Below are positions 17,681 to 25,388 of a stretch of 64,000 nt of DNA, piece by piece. Numbering within the stretch: the stretch's first letter is position 1; every line of letters begins with the position of its first letter. The notes under the pieces were generated by a model, which made no database searches, was not told the origin of the DNA, and was given only the letters and a program-made list of their open reading frames with translations. Both the position numbers and the translations under genes were made by a program. Where the stretch lies: positions 720,565 through 784,564 of the forward strand of contig NZ_LQXS01000002.1 of assembly GCF_001586775.1 (NCBI RefSeq), in the 5' to 3' direction. Source of the stretch: Sphingobacterium populi (GTDB lineage: Bacteria > Bacteroidota > Bacteroidia > Sphingobacteriales > Sphingobacteriaceae).

Positions 17681-17780
17681 ACCCACAAGAGCGGCTCAGT
17701 ACAGGTTCGTTACCTGTTGTCGGTTCCAATGTAGTAACTCAAAACTCCCAATATCTATAAACCCTTAAACCAAAGAAACT

Positions 17781-18056
17781 ATGCACATACTATTGACACC
17801 GCTGCAATTGCAGACGCTACTTTCCTATACCGCCGAAATGGGGGCAAAACTGACCCTTTCCAAGACAGGACACATCAGGCCGTACCTCAAAAAATCAGAA
17901 GCATTCAAACGATACGGACGAAAAAATGTAGAGCATTGGATCGGTCTCGGTCTGATCACACCGCGCAAGGACGGCAACCACTCCGCATCATGGCGTATTG
18001 ATCGCATGGAGCTCGAAGCCGTAAGCAAATCCCGCCAGGCCATGCACTATCTGTAA
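17781..18056 (+). CDS. small excisionase-like/DNA-binding protein of the conjugative element (paralogue 2)
   Basis: The 91-residue product (MHILLTPLQLQTLLSYTAEM...) parallels the protein encoded at 17387 along its whole length, including GRKNVEHWIGLGLITPRKDG against GRSNVDRWLREGLISTHTDE. Such neighbouring paralogues suggest tandem duplication. The basic, helix-then-wing pattern again points to DNA binding. It lies 31 bases ahead of the Toprim-like gene, so it may be co-transcribed with it. Confidence 0.6.
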   Translation: MHILLTPLQLQTLLSYTAEMGAKLTLSKTGHIRPYLKKSEAFKRYGRKNVEHWIGLGLITPRKDGNHSASWRIDRMELEAVSKSRQAMHYL

Positions 18057-18087
18057 AACTATCCGCCAAATTATAAACATTTTACGC

Positions 18088-18933
18088 ATGACATCTTATA
18101 TAGGCAAGACACCGCACGATGAGCCGTTAACCATCGCCGCCCTGCTCAAAGCATTGGGGCATGAACCTGTATCAATTGGTGGCGATGAATTTCAGTACGC
18201 AAGCGTACTGGGAAACCAAACCAATAACAAAATAGTCCTAACGGTCAACAACCGATTGAACACTTGGTTTGACAGCTCACTTGGTCCAATCGGTAAAGGT
18301 GGCAACCTCATTGAATTTGCCCGTACCTATTGGCCAGATCTATCCGCCAAACAGATCGAGGAAAAACTTAGGACCATACAACGCCAAATAGCTAAAGATG
18401 AAAGACCCCTTCGCAAGCGAAAAGCGACTAAGATACCTCATTATCAGATCGAACGTACCGGCTCATTGGGGTATAATAAAGAGATCACCGATTTTCTGAT
18501 GTCTAGCGGACTTTGGGAACTCGCCGATCTCAATATCCAAGAAATCCATTATTATGTAACCGACCAAAAAGGTAACCGCAAAGACTTCTGTGCCGCCGGT
18601 TGGCAGAACGAAAACGGCGGTTGGGAAGTACGGGCCCAAAATTACTCTGGCTGTATCGGCCCAAGAGGGATGACTTTTATTGCGGCAAGTGAAACCGCGC
18701 TTGCCATATTCCCCGAATATGTGGATTATCTGAAAAAGCGGAGCGACAAATATCTCCACTATGCGTCGATCCTGATATTGAACCATTCCAACTTTATATC
18801 CACCTCGCTAAAACGTGCGTACCATTTTCAAAGAGTGCTGATGTATACCGATGAGACAGGGGGCGATTACCAATCGCTTGCCGAAATTTTCAAAGACAAA
18901 GTGCCGCACGCAGAAATAATACCCCTTTGTTGA
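18088..18933 (+). CDS. primase/Toprim-like protein with degenerate catalytic site
   Basis: The 281-residue product shares its plan with the next protein (18949-19902): an N-terminal part that binds or recognises nucleic acid (TIAALLKALGHEPVSIGGDE; GGNLIEFARTYWPDLSAKQI) and a C-terminal Toprim-like half. Here the Toprim acidic residues look altered: the glutamate motif reads ALAIFPEYVDYL and the DxD region reads LMYTDETGGDYQS. Mobile-element Toprim proteins of this type are associated with priming of transferred single strands. This copy may have become structural or regulatory. Family is confident, activity doubtful. Confidence 0.65.
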   Translation: MTSYIGKTPHDEPLTIAALLKALGHEPVSIGGDEFQYASVLGNQTNNKIVLTVNNRLNTWFDSSLGPIGKGGNLIEFARTYWPDLSAKQIEEKLRTIQRQIAKDERPLRKRKATKIPHYQIERTGSLGYNKEITDFLMSSGLWELADLNIQEIHYYVTDQKGNRKDFCAAGWQNENGGWEVRAQNYSGCIGPRGMTFIAASETALAIFPEYVDYLKKRSDKYLHYASILILNHSNFISTSLKRAYHFQRVLMYTDETGGDYQSLAEIFKDKVPHAEIIPLC

Positions 18934-18948
18934 CCCAAATCATTGTTT

Positions 18949-19902
18949 ATGCCAAAATATGTAAACGTGGATGATCTGCGGAAAATCCCAATTTCAGAGT
19001 TTCTCGCCCGGCTTGGCCACCATCCGGTACGCCAGTCAGGCAAGGAACTCTTTTACCACAGTATGCTTCGGGAAACCAAGCAAGATACCCCGTCCTTGAC
19101 GGTATGGGACAAGGGTGGAAAATGGATTGACCGCGGCGGACCGAACTCAACGGGCATACAGGGCGGTAGTATCGTCCAGCTCGGCCTTGCCTATTGGCCT
19201 CAGCACTCCTTTGTTGAGGTATTAAATAAGATAAAGGAAATCTGCGATATGCAGGTTTCTATTATTCCTGCCTACAAACCTGTCAAACCACCAACGGAGC
19301 AAGATCAGAAAGGATACATCTTTGACCTCGTGCGAACACAGCCAATCGGCCGAAACTTTGTCCTAACCAAATACCTTGAAGAACGTGGGATATGGGACGT
19401 TGCAAATGGCCACCTGCAAGAAATCTATTATAGAAACCGTCTTGACTTCAAAAATAAAAACATCTTCTATGCCATTGGCTGGAAGAACGATCAAAACAAT
19501 TGGGAGTTTAGCAACGCCAAAGGTTTCAAGAGTAGTATCGGCAAAAAGGGAATATCGGTGGTTACGGGCAATCCAGACCATGCCGTACTCTTTGAGGGAT
19601 ATATGGACTACCTAAGCTGGCTCAAGATGAACCGCCCAGATCCTGCACCAACTGTCATCGTAATGAACTCAATTGTCCAAGTGAAGAATGCTATTGAACG
19701 TGTCAAAGACACACCTAGAGTGGACGTATATTTCGACAATGACGATCCAGGCCGAAACTGTACGCAAAGACTGATCGAAGCCGTACCCCAGGCCAAAGAC
19801 CGTTCCGGTGTATATAGGGCATACAAAGATTATAATGATATGCTTCGGGCAGTGCTAAGTGAGGAGGAATTACTGCACCAACGGGCAGTCTACAGACGTT
19901 GA
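18949..19902 (+). CDS. Toprim-domain (primase-like) mobile element protein
   Basis: The ATG at 18949 gives 317 residues. A DnaG/CHC2-like N-terminal segment (DLRKIPISEFLARLGHHPVR; GGSIVQLGLAYWPQHSF) precedes a Toprim fold whose catalytic residues are intact: the Glu in VLFEGYMDYLS and the DxD-like DVYFDNDDPGRN. Zinc cysteines of true CHC2 primases are absent. In Bacteroidota conjugative elements these proteins sit near the mobilisation genes and are thought to help replicate the transferred strand. It is a diverged duplicate of the protein encoded at 18088, with 15 bases between them. Confidence 0.75.
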   Translation: MPKYVNVDDLRKIPISEFLARLGHHPVRQSGKELFYHSMLRETKQDTPSLTVWDKGGKWIDRGGPNSTGIQGGSIVQLGLAYWPQHSFVEVLNKIKEICDMQVSIIPAYKPVKPPTEQDQKGYIFDLVRTQPIGRNFVLTKYLEERGIWDVANGHLQEIYYRNRLDFKNKNIFYAIGWKNDQNNWEFSNAKGFKSSIGKKGISVVTGNPDHAVLFEGYMDYLSWLKMNRPDPAPTVIVMNSIVQVKNAIERVKDTPRVDVYFDNDDPGRNCTQRLIEAVPQAKDRSGVYRAYKDYNDMLRAVLSEEELLHQRAVYRR

Positions 19903-20310
19903 CTTTCGGAGAGGAATAAATCAGTTATTCCGATATATGGATAACTGTACATAATTATATACCGATAATCGGATTATCATATATACATACATATCCATAT
20001 AGGCATATATCCACATAAATAGCTATCTACTTAGTTACCCATACAGATATCCGAACAGACATACATACTGATAGCTGCATATATGGATATATGACCGATC
20101 GAAACGTAGGTTATGAATCGAACGTACCCCAACCTAAATACTAAAAACGGAGCCCAACCCACTTTTTTGCCCTTTACGGTATAAACCCACTTATTTGTTT
20201 TTTATTGTGCAAGGTACGAAAAAGGCCACAACTCCCATTTTCTTCTGAATAGCGTCACATGTCAGCCTATGTAGCGGCAAACTATCTATTAACCTTCTAA
20301 CACTATTCCC
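19903..20310. repeat. AT-rich region of short direct and inverted repeats; candidate origin region
   Basis: A gene-free stretch. From 19930 to 20093 short words of the form ATATGGATA, ATATCCATA and CATACATA recur about every 10 bases, many as inverted pairs (TATATGGATA near 19935, ATATCCATAT at 19991-20000, CATATATGGATATATG at 20079-20093), with a palindrome CCGATAATCGG at 19962-19972. Such a cluster suits multiple protein-binding sites. It lies 1.1 kb before the mobilisation genes, so an oriT or accessory regulatory region is possible; nothing in it proves a nick site. Confidence 0.5.
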
Positions 20311-21390
20311 ATGCTAAGACACGGCAGCCTATTCAGTGGCATCGGCGGCTTTGATATAGCCTCTTCCTGGATGGGGTGGCAGAACGTTTTCTCCTGCGAG
20401 AAAGACCCATTCTGCCGCACCATACTTAAACATTATTGGCCTAATACAACACACTATGAAGATATCTACGATTTCAATGCAACTCAGTTTCGGGCACATA
20501 TGGACATCATCAGCGGAGGATTTCCCTGCCAACCGTTCAGTCAAGCCGGACGGCGTAGGGGCACGAAAGATGACCGATACCTCTTCCCAGAGACTATCCG
20601 AATTATTAAGCAAGCACGACCGGATTGGATTGTTCTTGAAAATGTTGCTGGACTGTTCACCATTTTGGACCAGGACAGTCTTTCTGAAATGGAAGTCCAA
20701 GCGATTGAGCTTTTTTGTACAGACAACGATCAAAAAGCAAGTCCAACAATTATCCGTCTGCAACGAAGAGTTATTGGACAAATTATTTCTGAATTTGGAT
20801 CAGCAGGATATGTACTTCCGGCACTTGAAGACGGCACGCCAGTCATTCTGTGTATTCCAGCTGCTGCCGTCAATGCACCACACCGAAGGGACAGGGTCTG
20901 GTTTGTTGCCCACGCCAAACACGATTCAGATCGAGCGGATTACAATCAATCCGCAGACAATACAGACTGTGGAGCAGACGATGAAAGATGGGACGCCAAG
21001 ACAGCGTTCGATCAAGGACGCACTTATTGTAATGGCAGCGGAGAACGGACTGATAGCTGCGGTTACTACAAAAGGCAGCAACACTGCAACTGCAAGAATG
21101 ATATCTACACAGGTACACGATGGAAGTATTCACAATGTAACACCGAAAAGATTGATAGCTTTGCTACCTCCGCTAATGGAATCTGGTGTAATGAAACTGA
21201 AAAACCACCAGCAAATCAATACGGATACAATCAAGTTCCTAATTGGGATGACTGGCCAACTGAACCCCAGGTTTTTGGCAGAAATGATGGGCTTCCCAAA
21301 ATACTGGACGGAATTACCTTTCCTGCGTGGCGTACCGACAGTATAAAAGCTTACGGTAATGCCATTGTTCCACAGGTTGCCCTTGAATAA
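20311..21390 (+). CDS. DNA (cytosine-5) methyltransferase
   Basis: The 359-residue protein shows C5-methyltransferase motifs in order: I HGSLFSGIGGFD (residues 4-15), IV GGFPCQPFSQAG with the catalytic Cys near residue 75, VI ENVAG, VIII HRRDRVWFVA, then a variable target-recognition part and motif X as SIKAYGNAIVPQV. It lies in a conjugative element, where solitary methyltransferases protect incoming DNA from restriction. After VALE a TAA (21388-21390) cuts off the frame, which then continues FRAIQSVSQNDKTS to a TGA overlapping the next gene's ATG, so the native end has probably been lost. A second long frame overlaps it. Confidence 0.85.
   Translation: MLRHGSLFSGIGGFDIASSWMGWQNVFSCEKDPFCRTILKHYWPNTTHYEDIYDFNATQFRAHMDIISGGFPCQPFSQAGRRRGTKDDRYLFPETIRIIKQARPDWIVLENVAGLFTILDQDSLSEMEVQAIELFCTDNDQKASPTIIRLQRRVIGQIISEFGSAGYVLPALEDGTPVILCIPAAAVNAPHRRDRVWFVAHAKHDSDRADYNQSADNTDCGADDERWDAKTAFDQGRTYCNGSGERTDSCGYYKRQQHCNCKNDIYTGTRWKYSQCNTEKIDSFATSANGIWCNETEKPPANQYGYNQVPNWDDWPTEPQVFGRNDGLPKILDGITFPAWRTDSIKAYGNAIVPQVALE
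20456..21346 (+). other. 296-codon frame overlapping the methyltransferase gene, with methyltransferase-like C-terminal sense
   Basis: In the +1 frame an uninterrupted 296-codon ORF lies inside the methyltransferase gene. Its first half looks non-coding, but its last third reads like the C-terminus of another branch of C5 methyltransferases: GLLPTPN, ARMISTQVHDGSIHNV and LNPRFLAEMMGFPKYW, the last matching motif IX. The same DNA in the main frame reads EPQVFGRNDGLPKILDGITF, also typical of the family. The ORF may be expressed, may be reached by frameshifting, or may be an evolutionary trace of a past frame switch. Confidence 0.4.
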
Positions 21391-21431
21391 TTCAGAGCCA
21401 TACAGTCTGTTTCCCAGAATGACAAAACATC

Positions 21432-21842
21432 ATGAAAAACAGAAATGCAAACAGAAGATCCATATCCAACGAACAACGAACCAGACGCTTTGAACTCCGG
21501 TTGAGCGAAGTCGAACGAAAACAGTTTCTTGAACTTGAAAAAGCACTTGGCCTAAGCCGTGCGGACATCGTGCGTATCCGTGTGCTCCAACACTCCAAAA
21601 AGATGCTGGTCAATACCACTGAGATCATGAAACTGTTGGACGGTATCGGCGCACAGATCGGGCGGTCTGGCAACAATATCAACCAACTGGCCAAACACGC
21701 CAATACCCTTAGGCAACAGGGAATGTTGCACTCCGCTATTATGCGTGACTTTGCCCCATTGTTTACCGAATATATCAGGTTGCAACGGAAGTTAGAACAG
21801 TCCGTTCGACGGCTGATAAGACTTATGAGGGGGCAGACATGA
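21432..21842 (+). CDS. mobA: mobilisation accessory protein (MobC-type relaxosome protein)
   Basis: The 136-residue basic product has an N-terminal ribbon-helix-helix-like part (RTRRFELRLSEVERKQFLEL) and the signature GRSGNNINQLAKHANTLRQQ of the bacterial mobilisation protein family. These proteins bind oriT and help the relaxase nick it; in Bacteroidota elements the gene is usually called mobA. Its stop overlaps the relaxase ATG by 4 bases, so they are translated together. The start ATG overlaps the ancestral stop of the methyltransferase gene. Confidence 0.85.
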   Translation: MKNRNANRRSISNEQRTRRFELRLSEVERKQFLELEKALGLSRADIVRIRVLQHSKKMLVNTTEIMKLLDGIGAQIGRSGNNINQLAKHANTLRQQGMLHSAIMRDFAPLFTEYIRLQRKLEQSVRRLIRLMRGQT

Positions 21843-23083
21843 TCGTTAAGATATTGAAACCGTCCGCCACGTTCAAAGGCGTTCGTTATAACACGAACAA
21901 AGTGGACAAGGACAAGGGCGAACTCATGAAAGTGGCAAATTTCGGTGCCTTGCAGGCCCTGCAAAATCTCCGCCCAAAGGATTACGTCAATTATCTGGAA
22001 GGCCAATCCGAAGCCAGTAAACGGACAAAATACCCACAGCTACACGTCGTCATTTCCTGCAAAGGACGTTCCCATAGCAAGCAAGAACTTACAGCCATCG
22101 CCGAACAATGGTTGAACGGTATGGGGTACGGCGAACAACCTTACCTATTGGTATTCCATAAGGACACGGCAAACAACCATATCCATATCGTCTCAACGCG
22201 GGTAGACCGGAACGGCAAAAAGATAAACGACAGCTTTGAGAAAATCCGTGCCTACGAGGTATTGAACCGTATAGTCGGCGTAGACGAAAAGCAACAAACC
22301 GATAAGGGCATCGAAGCATTGAGCTATGGTTTCTCCACACGGGCGCAATTCATTATGGTGCTGGAAGCGCAGGGCTATTCCCTTAAACTGTCCGATGGGA
22401 TTTATCAGATCAGCCGTTACGGCAAAAGGCAAGGCGCGGTTTCTCTGGAACAAGTGGACGCCAAAATCGGCACTTTTGACAAAGACATTGATCGGTTGGC
22501 ACAGCTCCGTGCCGTCTTTTCCAAGTACCGTGGCCAGTACAATCCGGCGGTAGTCCATGTTACGGACCCGCTTCCCGCGGGTAGACCGTCCAGTCCATCG
22601 GGTTATACGTCAGCAATGGCACAAATGCTATCGGACAAATTCGGGGTACAGATCATATTCCACGGCAAGGATGGAAAGCTACCATACGGTTATACCGTCA
22701 TTGACCATTCAAAGAGGATGGTCTACAAGGGCAAAGACCTCATGCCTTTAGCGGAATTTATCGCACCATCGCAAGGTACACCCGAAATATCGCCCAAAGT
22801 GGGTGTAACGAAACCTATTGTAAAGGAACGGATACCTCGACCCGAAGAAACAATAACTGAAAACGGTTATGTACAATCACCCAAAGATGACTTAGCGGAA
22901 TCAACCGAAAAAGAACGCAAATCGCTACACGAAGAAACCGCAACCTATACCGATCATGTACAAGGAACGTCGGAACAATGGATGCCAAATATCCAGATCG
23001 ACATTGCCGACGACATCGACGACGAGGCCATCCACGGGCGCAACCGGAGACGTAAGCGAAAGGCACGGACGAATACCCGTTGA
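21839..23083 (+). CDS. mobB: relaxase/mobilisation nuclease (MobA/VirD2 family; MobB of Bacteroidota elements)
   Basis: The 414-residue protein has the MOBP relaxase N-terminal domain: a nucleophilic Tyr candidate early on (RYNTNKV or NYLEG), and the metal-binding histidines in NNHIHIVSTRVDRNGKKIND around residues 115-135. The region after residue 290 is proline- and charge-rich and ends in a basic tail (NRRRKRKARTNTR). The enzyme cuts one strand at oriT and leads it through the mating pore. It overlaps mobA by 4 bases. Confidence 0.88.
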   Translation: MIVKILKPSATFKGVRYNTNKVDKDKGELMKVANFGALQALQNLRPKDYVNYLEGQSEASKRTKYPQLHVVISCKGRSHSKQELTAIAEQWLNGMGYGEQPYLLVFHKDTANNHIHIVSTRVDRNGKKINDSFEKIRAYEVLNRIVGVDEKQQTDKGIEALSYGFSTRAQFIMVLEAQGYSLKLSDGIYQISRYGKRQGAVSLEQVDAKIGTFDKDIDRLAQLRAVFSKYRGQYNPAVVHVTDPLPAGRPSSPSGYTSAMAQMLSDKFGVQIIFHGKDGKLPYGYTVIDHSKRMVYKGKDLMPLAEFIAPSQGTPEISPKVGVTKPIVKERIPRPEETITENGYVQSPKDDLAESTEKERKSLHEETATYTDHVQGTSEQWMPNIQIDIADDIDDEAIHGRNRRRKRKARTNTR

Positions 23084-23121
23084 CATCCTTTAATCAACAA
23101 TACCATTAAACCCAATGCACT

Positions 23122-23757
23122 ATGCTCATATTAATAGGAAACCAAAAGGGCGGAGCAGGGAAAAGCACGCTTACCCTACTGCTCGCCAACTACCTGACCC
23201 AACAACAAGAACGGCGGGTTACGGTGCTCGATATGGACTATCAGCAATCACTTTCCGCCAAAGCGGAGAAAGCAAAGATTCTGGAAAATGAAGCGTTGTA
23301 CGAAATCGTACCTGCCGACCTCAGCCATTTTCCGGCAATGCAACGGAAATTAGGGAAATCACGGAATGAAATCGTACTGATAGATCTGCCCGGTAAGATG
23401 GACGATGACGGGCTGATCCCCATATTTGCCGCCGCCAATACGGTAATCTGTCCGTTTGCCTTTGACGAATTTTCCGTGGATTCCACATTGCTGTTTGCAA
23501 TGGTCATCAGCAAGATCAACAAGCGGGCGCCCCTGATTTTCGTGCCAAACCGTATCAAGAACACCGTCAAGTACGAAACACGGACGGAAGTCGAAAAGGT
23601 ACTTCGCGGTTTCGGTACGGTCGCACCCGGCCTACCGGATCGCATCGACTTCCAACGGGTAAATACGTTCCAGACACCGATCATATTATATCCCGTTATC
23701 CTGCCACTCTTAGATCTGATATTTGAACAATATATTGCTAAGGAGGAACCATCATGA
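23122..23757 (+). CDS. traA: ParA-like ATPase (TraA of Bacteroidota conjugative transposons)
   Basis: The 211-residue product begins with the deviant Walker A of ParA/MinD ATPases, GNQKGGAGKSTLTLLLA (residues 6-22), followed by VTVLDMDYQQS and the Walker B-like IVLIDLPG. It is the first gene of the transfer operon; TraA in CTnDOT-like elements holds the same position. Its role may be partitioning or placing the transfer machinery. It overlaps the next gene by 4 bases. Confidence 0.85.
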   Translation: MLILIGNQKGGAGKSTLTLLLANYLTQQQERRVTVLDMDYQQSLSAKAEKAKILENEALYEIVPADLSHFPAMQRKLGKSRNEIVLIDLPGKMDDDGLIPIFAAANTVICPFAFDEFSVDSTLLFAMVISKINKRAPLIFVPNRIKNTVKYETRTEVEKVLRGFGTVAPGLPDRIDFQRVNTFQTPIILYPVILPLLDLIFEQYIAKEEPS

Positions 23758-24101
23758 GCGGAATAAAAAGCCTTGCCGACGAGCTTCGGGATTCCATACG
23801 GAAAGGGAAACCGCCACAGGCAAAAGAAATCCCCCCTGCAGAGCAAACAAAGGACACACCAAAGAAAAAAACGGAAACACTGGAACGCCTGTTTGAAAAT
23901 ATCTTAAACCATGAACTGACCGGACGTGAAAAGCTGCTGATCCGTTTGGACGACAAGACTCTTTTCCTGCTCAAACAACTAAACGTTGCCAAAGGTATCG
24001 ACATGAACAAGATCATATCTTACAGTCTGCACCTGTTCCTAAAAAGCCATCCCGAACTTACCCGATACATCAAAGAACACATTAAAACCCTTGATCTATG
24101 A
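23754..24101 (+). CDS. TraB-like accessory protein (DUF3408-type)
   Basis: The 115-residue product has a charged, proline/lysine-rich first half and a structured second half (RLDDKTLFLLKQLNVAKGID; FLKSHPELTRYIKEH). The C-terminal ribbon-helix-helix-like pattern resembles the DUF3408 proteins that follow traA in Bacteroidota elements. A companion of the ParA protein, probably DNA-binding, is likely but unproven. It overlaps both neighbours by 4 bases. Confidence 0.6.
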   Translation: MSGIKSLADELRDSIRKGKPPQAKEIPPAEQTKDTPKKKTETLERLFENILNHELTGREKLLIRLDDKTLFLLKQLNVAKGIDMNKIISYSLHLFLKSHPELTRYIKEHIKTLDL

Positions 24102-24418
24102 ATTGGACACAATTCCTGCTCGGCGTTGCCGGCATCTATGGCATTTACTATGCCCTAAACGTACTGTATGACCTGTTTATCCACAGCCGCGCCCCACAGG
24201 CAGCCGATGGAGGAAACGAATTGACATTTGATGAAGATTCGCCGCCCGAAAGGGTCATTCCCAAGCCAACGCAAAAAGAACATGAACCCACGGCAAAAGA
24301 GGGAAAGGCCGTTATCTCGTCCGGCCCACTGCAATCCACAGGAGGCATAAACCTAAAGCAACTCGTATCGCTCATGCAAAACGACGTGGTCGAGTACAGC
24401 AAAGCCATTCCATACTAA
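24098..24418 (+). CDS. small single-span transfer protein (TraD-position)
   Basis: The 106-residue product has an N-terminal membrane span (FLLGVAGIYGIYYALNVLYD, residues 6-25) and a hydrophilic acidic cytoplasmic or periplasmic tail. Its place between the TraB-like and TraE-like genes matches small membrane proteins of other Bacteroidota transfer operons, often named TraC or TraD. No domain assigned. Confidence 0.6.
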   Translation: MNWTQFLLGVAGIYGIYYALNVLYDLFIHSRAPQAADGGNELTFDEDSPPERVIPKPTQKEHEPTAKEGKAVISSGPLQSTGGINLKQLVSLMQNDVVEYSKAIPY

Positions 24419-24425
24419 ATCCATC

Positions 24426-24730
24426 ATGAGATCAATCCGTTTTGTGACAGTATTCTTTGCTGTCATTTTTTTGCCCTTTGCGCCACCGCCCAACCCGGCC
24501 TTGACGAGTTTTATAAGGTCAGCGGAGAAGTCAACCACTTTTATTTCAGCTTCTCCGACCTTGCACTTGTCATCGGTGCCGTATGTGGACTGCTCGGTGG
24601 ATTGCGGGTGTACAGCAATTGGCAGTCCGGCAAGCACCACATCGATGCACAGGTTATGGGATGGTTTTTTTCCTGCCTGTTCCTGTCGCTCGTCGGTGCC
24701 GCACTAAAGGCTCTTTTCGGGGTACACTAA
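24426..24730 (+). pseudogene. first TraE-like (DUF4134) pilin-like gene, frameshifted in a run of seven T
   Basis: Codons 1-16 encode a signal peptide (MRSIRFVTVFFAVIFL) up to a T7 run at 24466-24472. From there a different frame carries the true protein (ALCATAQPGLDEFYKVSGEV, LRVYSNWQSGKHHIDAQVMG, ending ALKALFGVH, stop 24728-24730). One extra T would restore a 101-residue TraE-like protein with two membrane spans. The real TraE gene follows at 24772 and shares the IGAVxGLxGGxRVY core, so this is a duplicate. It is either decayed, rescued by slippage, or a sequencing error. Confidence 0.8.
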
Positions 24731-24771
24731 CAGCCCAATCATTTTTCATTCACTTTATAACAATTATCTCT

Positions 24772-25080
24772 ATGACAGTAAACACTAAAAAACTGTTTGC
24801 CGTGGTCGCGCTTTGCCTTTCCGCAGCCCAATCAACATTCGCACAGGGCGGTACCGTGGGTATCGATGCCGCCACATCTTCACTCACCAGCTATGTAGAC
24901 CCCATTTCGACGCTCATTCTGGCCATCGGCGCGGTCGTCGGATTGATCGGGGGAATACGGGTGTACATCAAATGGAACAGCGGAGATCAGGACATCAACA
25001 AGGAGCTGATGTCGTGGGGGGGATCATGCCTATTCTTGGTACTCGTGTCGGTAGTAATAAAAGCGTTTTTCGGCGTATGA
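24772..25080 (+). CDS. traE: conjugative transposon protein TraE (DUF4134)
   Basis: From ATG 24772 the 102-residue product has a cleavable signal (LFAVVALCLSAAQSTFAQGG) and two spans (TLILAIGAVVGLIGGIRVYI; CLFLVLVSVVIKAFFGV) around a loop with KWNSGDQDINKEL. This is the DUF4134/TraE pattern, comparable to VirB2-type pilins. The frame is open further upstream, but the signal peptide fixes the start. Its TGA overlaps the ATG of traF. Confidence 0.88.
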   Translation: MTVNTKKLFAVVALCLSAAQSTFAQGGTVGIDAATSSLTSYVDPISTLILAIGAVVGLIGGIRVYIKWNSGDQDINKELMSWGGSCLFLVLVSVVIKAFFGV

Positions 25081-25388
25081 CCCAAGAGCGTTATCCGATT
25101 TATAAGGGGCTGCAAAAGCCTCTTATCTACCGTGGTTTCAAAGGCAAGTTTATCTATTGGGGCATAGGCTCCCTTATCGGTGGTCTGGCCATCGGTGGAC
25201 TTATCGGTGCATTGTCCAACCTGCTGCTGGGCGGCTTTGCAACCCTTGCTCTGATGGGTGCAGGACTTGCCTACACATTCATGAAACAAGGTAGCGGTCT
25301 CCATGACAAAACCCGCCACCGTGGCGTGTTCATACATCCTATCCTTTTATCGATCAGCTATGAAAACAGAGAGAAAGACAGCCTTTGA
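25077..25388 (+). CDS. traF: conjugative transposon protein TraF (DUF4133)
   Basis: The 103-residue product has a short cytoplasmic head (YPIYKGLQKPLIYRGFKGKF) and two spans (WGIGSLIGGLAIGGLIGAL; LLGGFATLALMGAGLAYTFM), the DUF4133/TraF arrangement, analogous to VirB3. Start ATG 25077 overlaps the traE stop (ATGA). Its 3' end overlaps the start of traG by 29 bases. Confidence 0.88.
   Translation: MTQERYPIYKGLQKPLIYRGFKGKFIYWGIGSLIGGLAIGGLIGALSNLLLGGFATLALMGAGLAYTFMKQGSGLHDKTRHRGVFIHPILLSISYENREKDSL

Noticed and set aside
20329..20781. 150-codon minus-strand frame within the methyltransferase gene
   Set aside because: Antisense shadow; the plus-strand frame carries all catalytic motifs.
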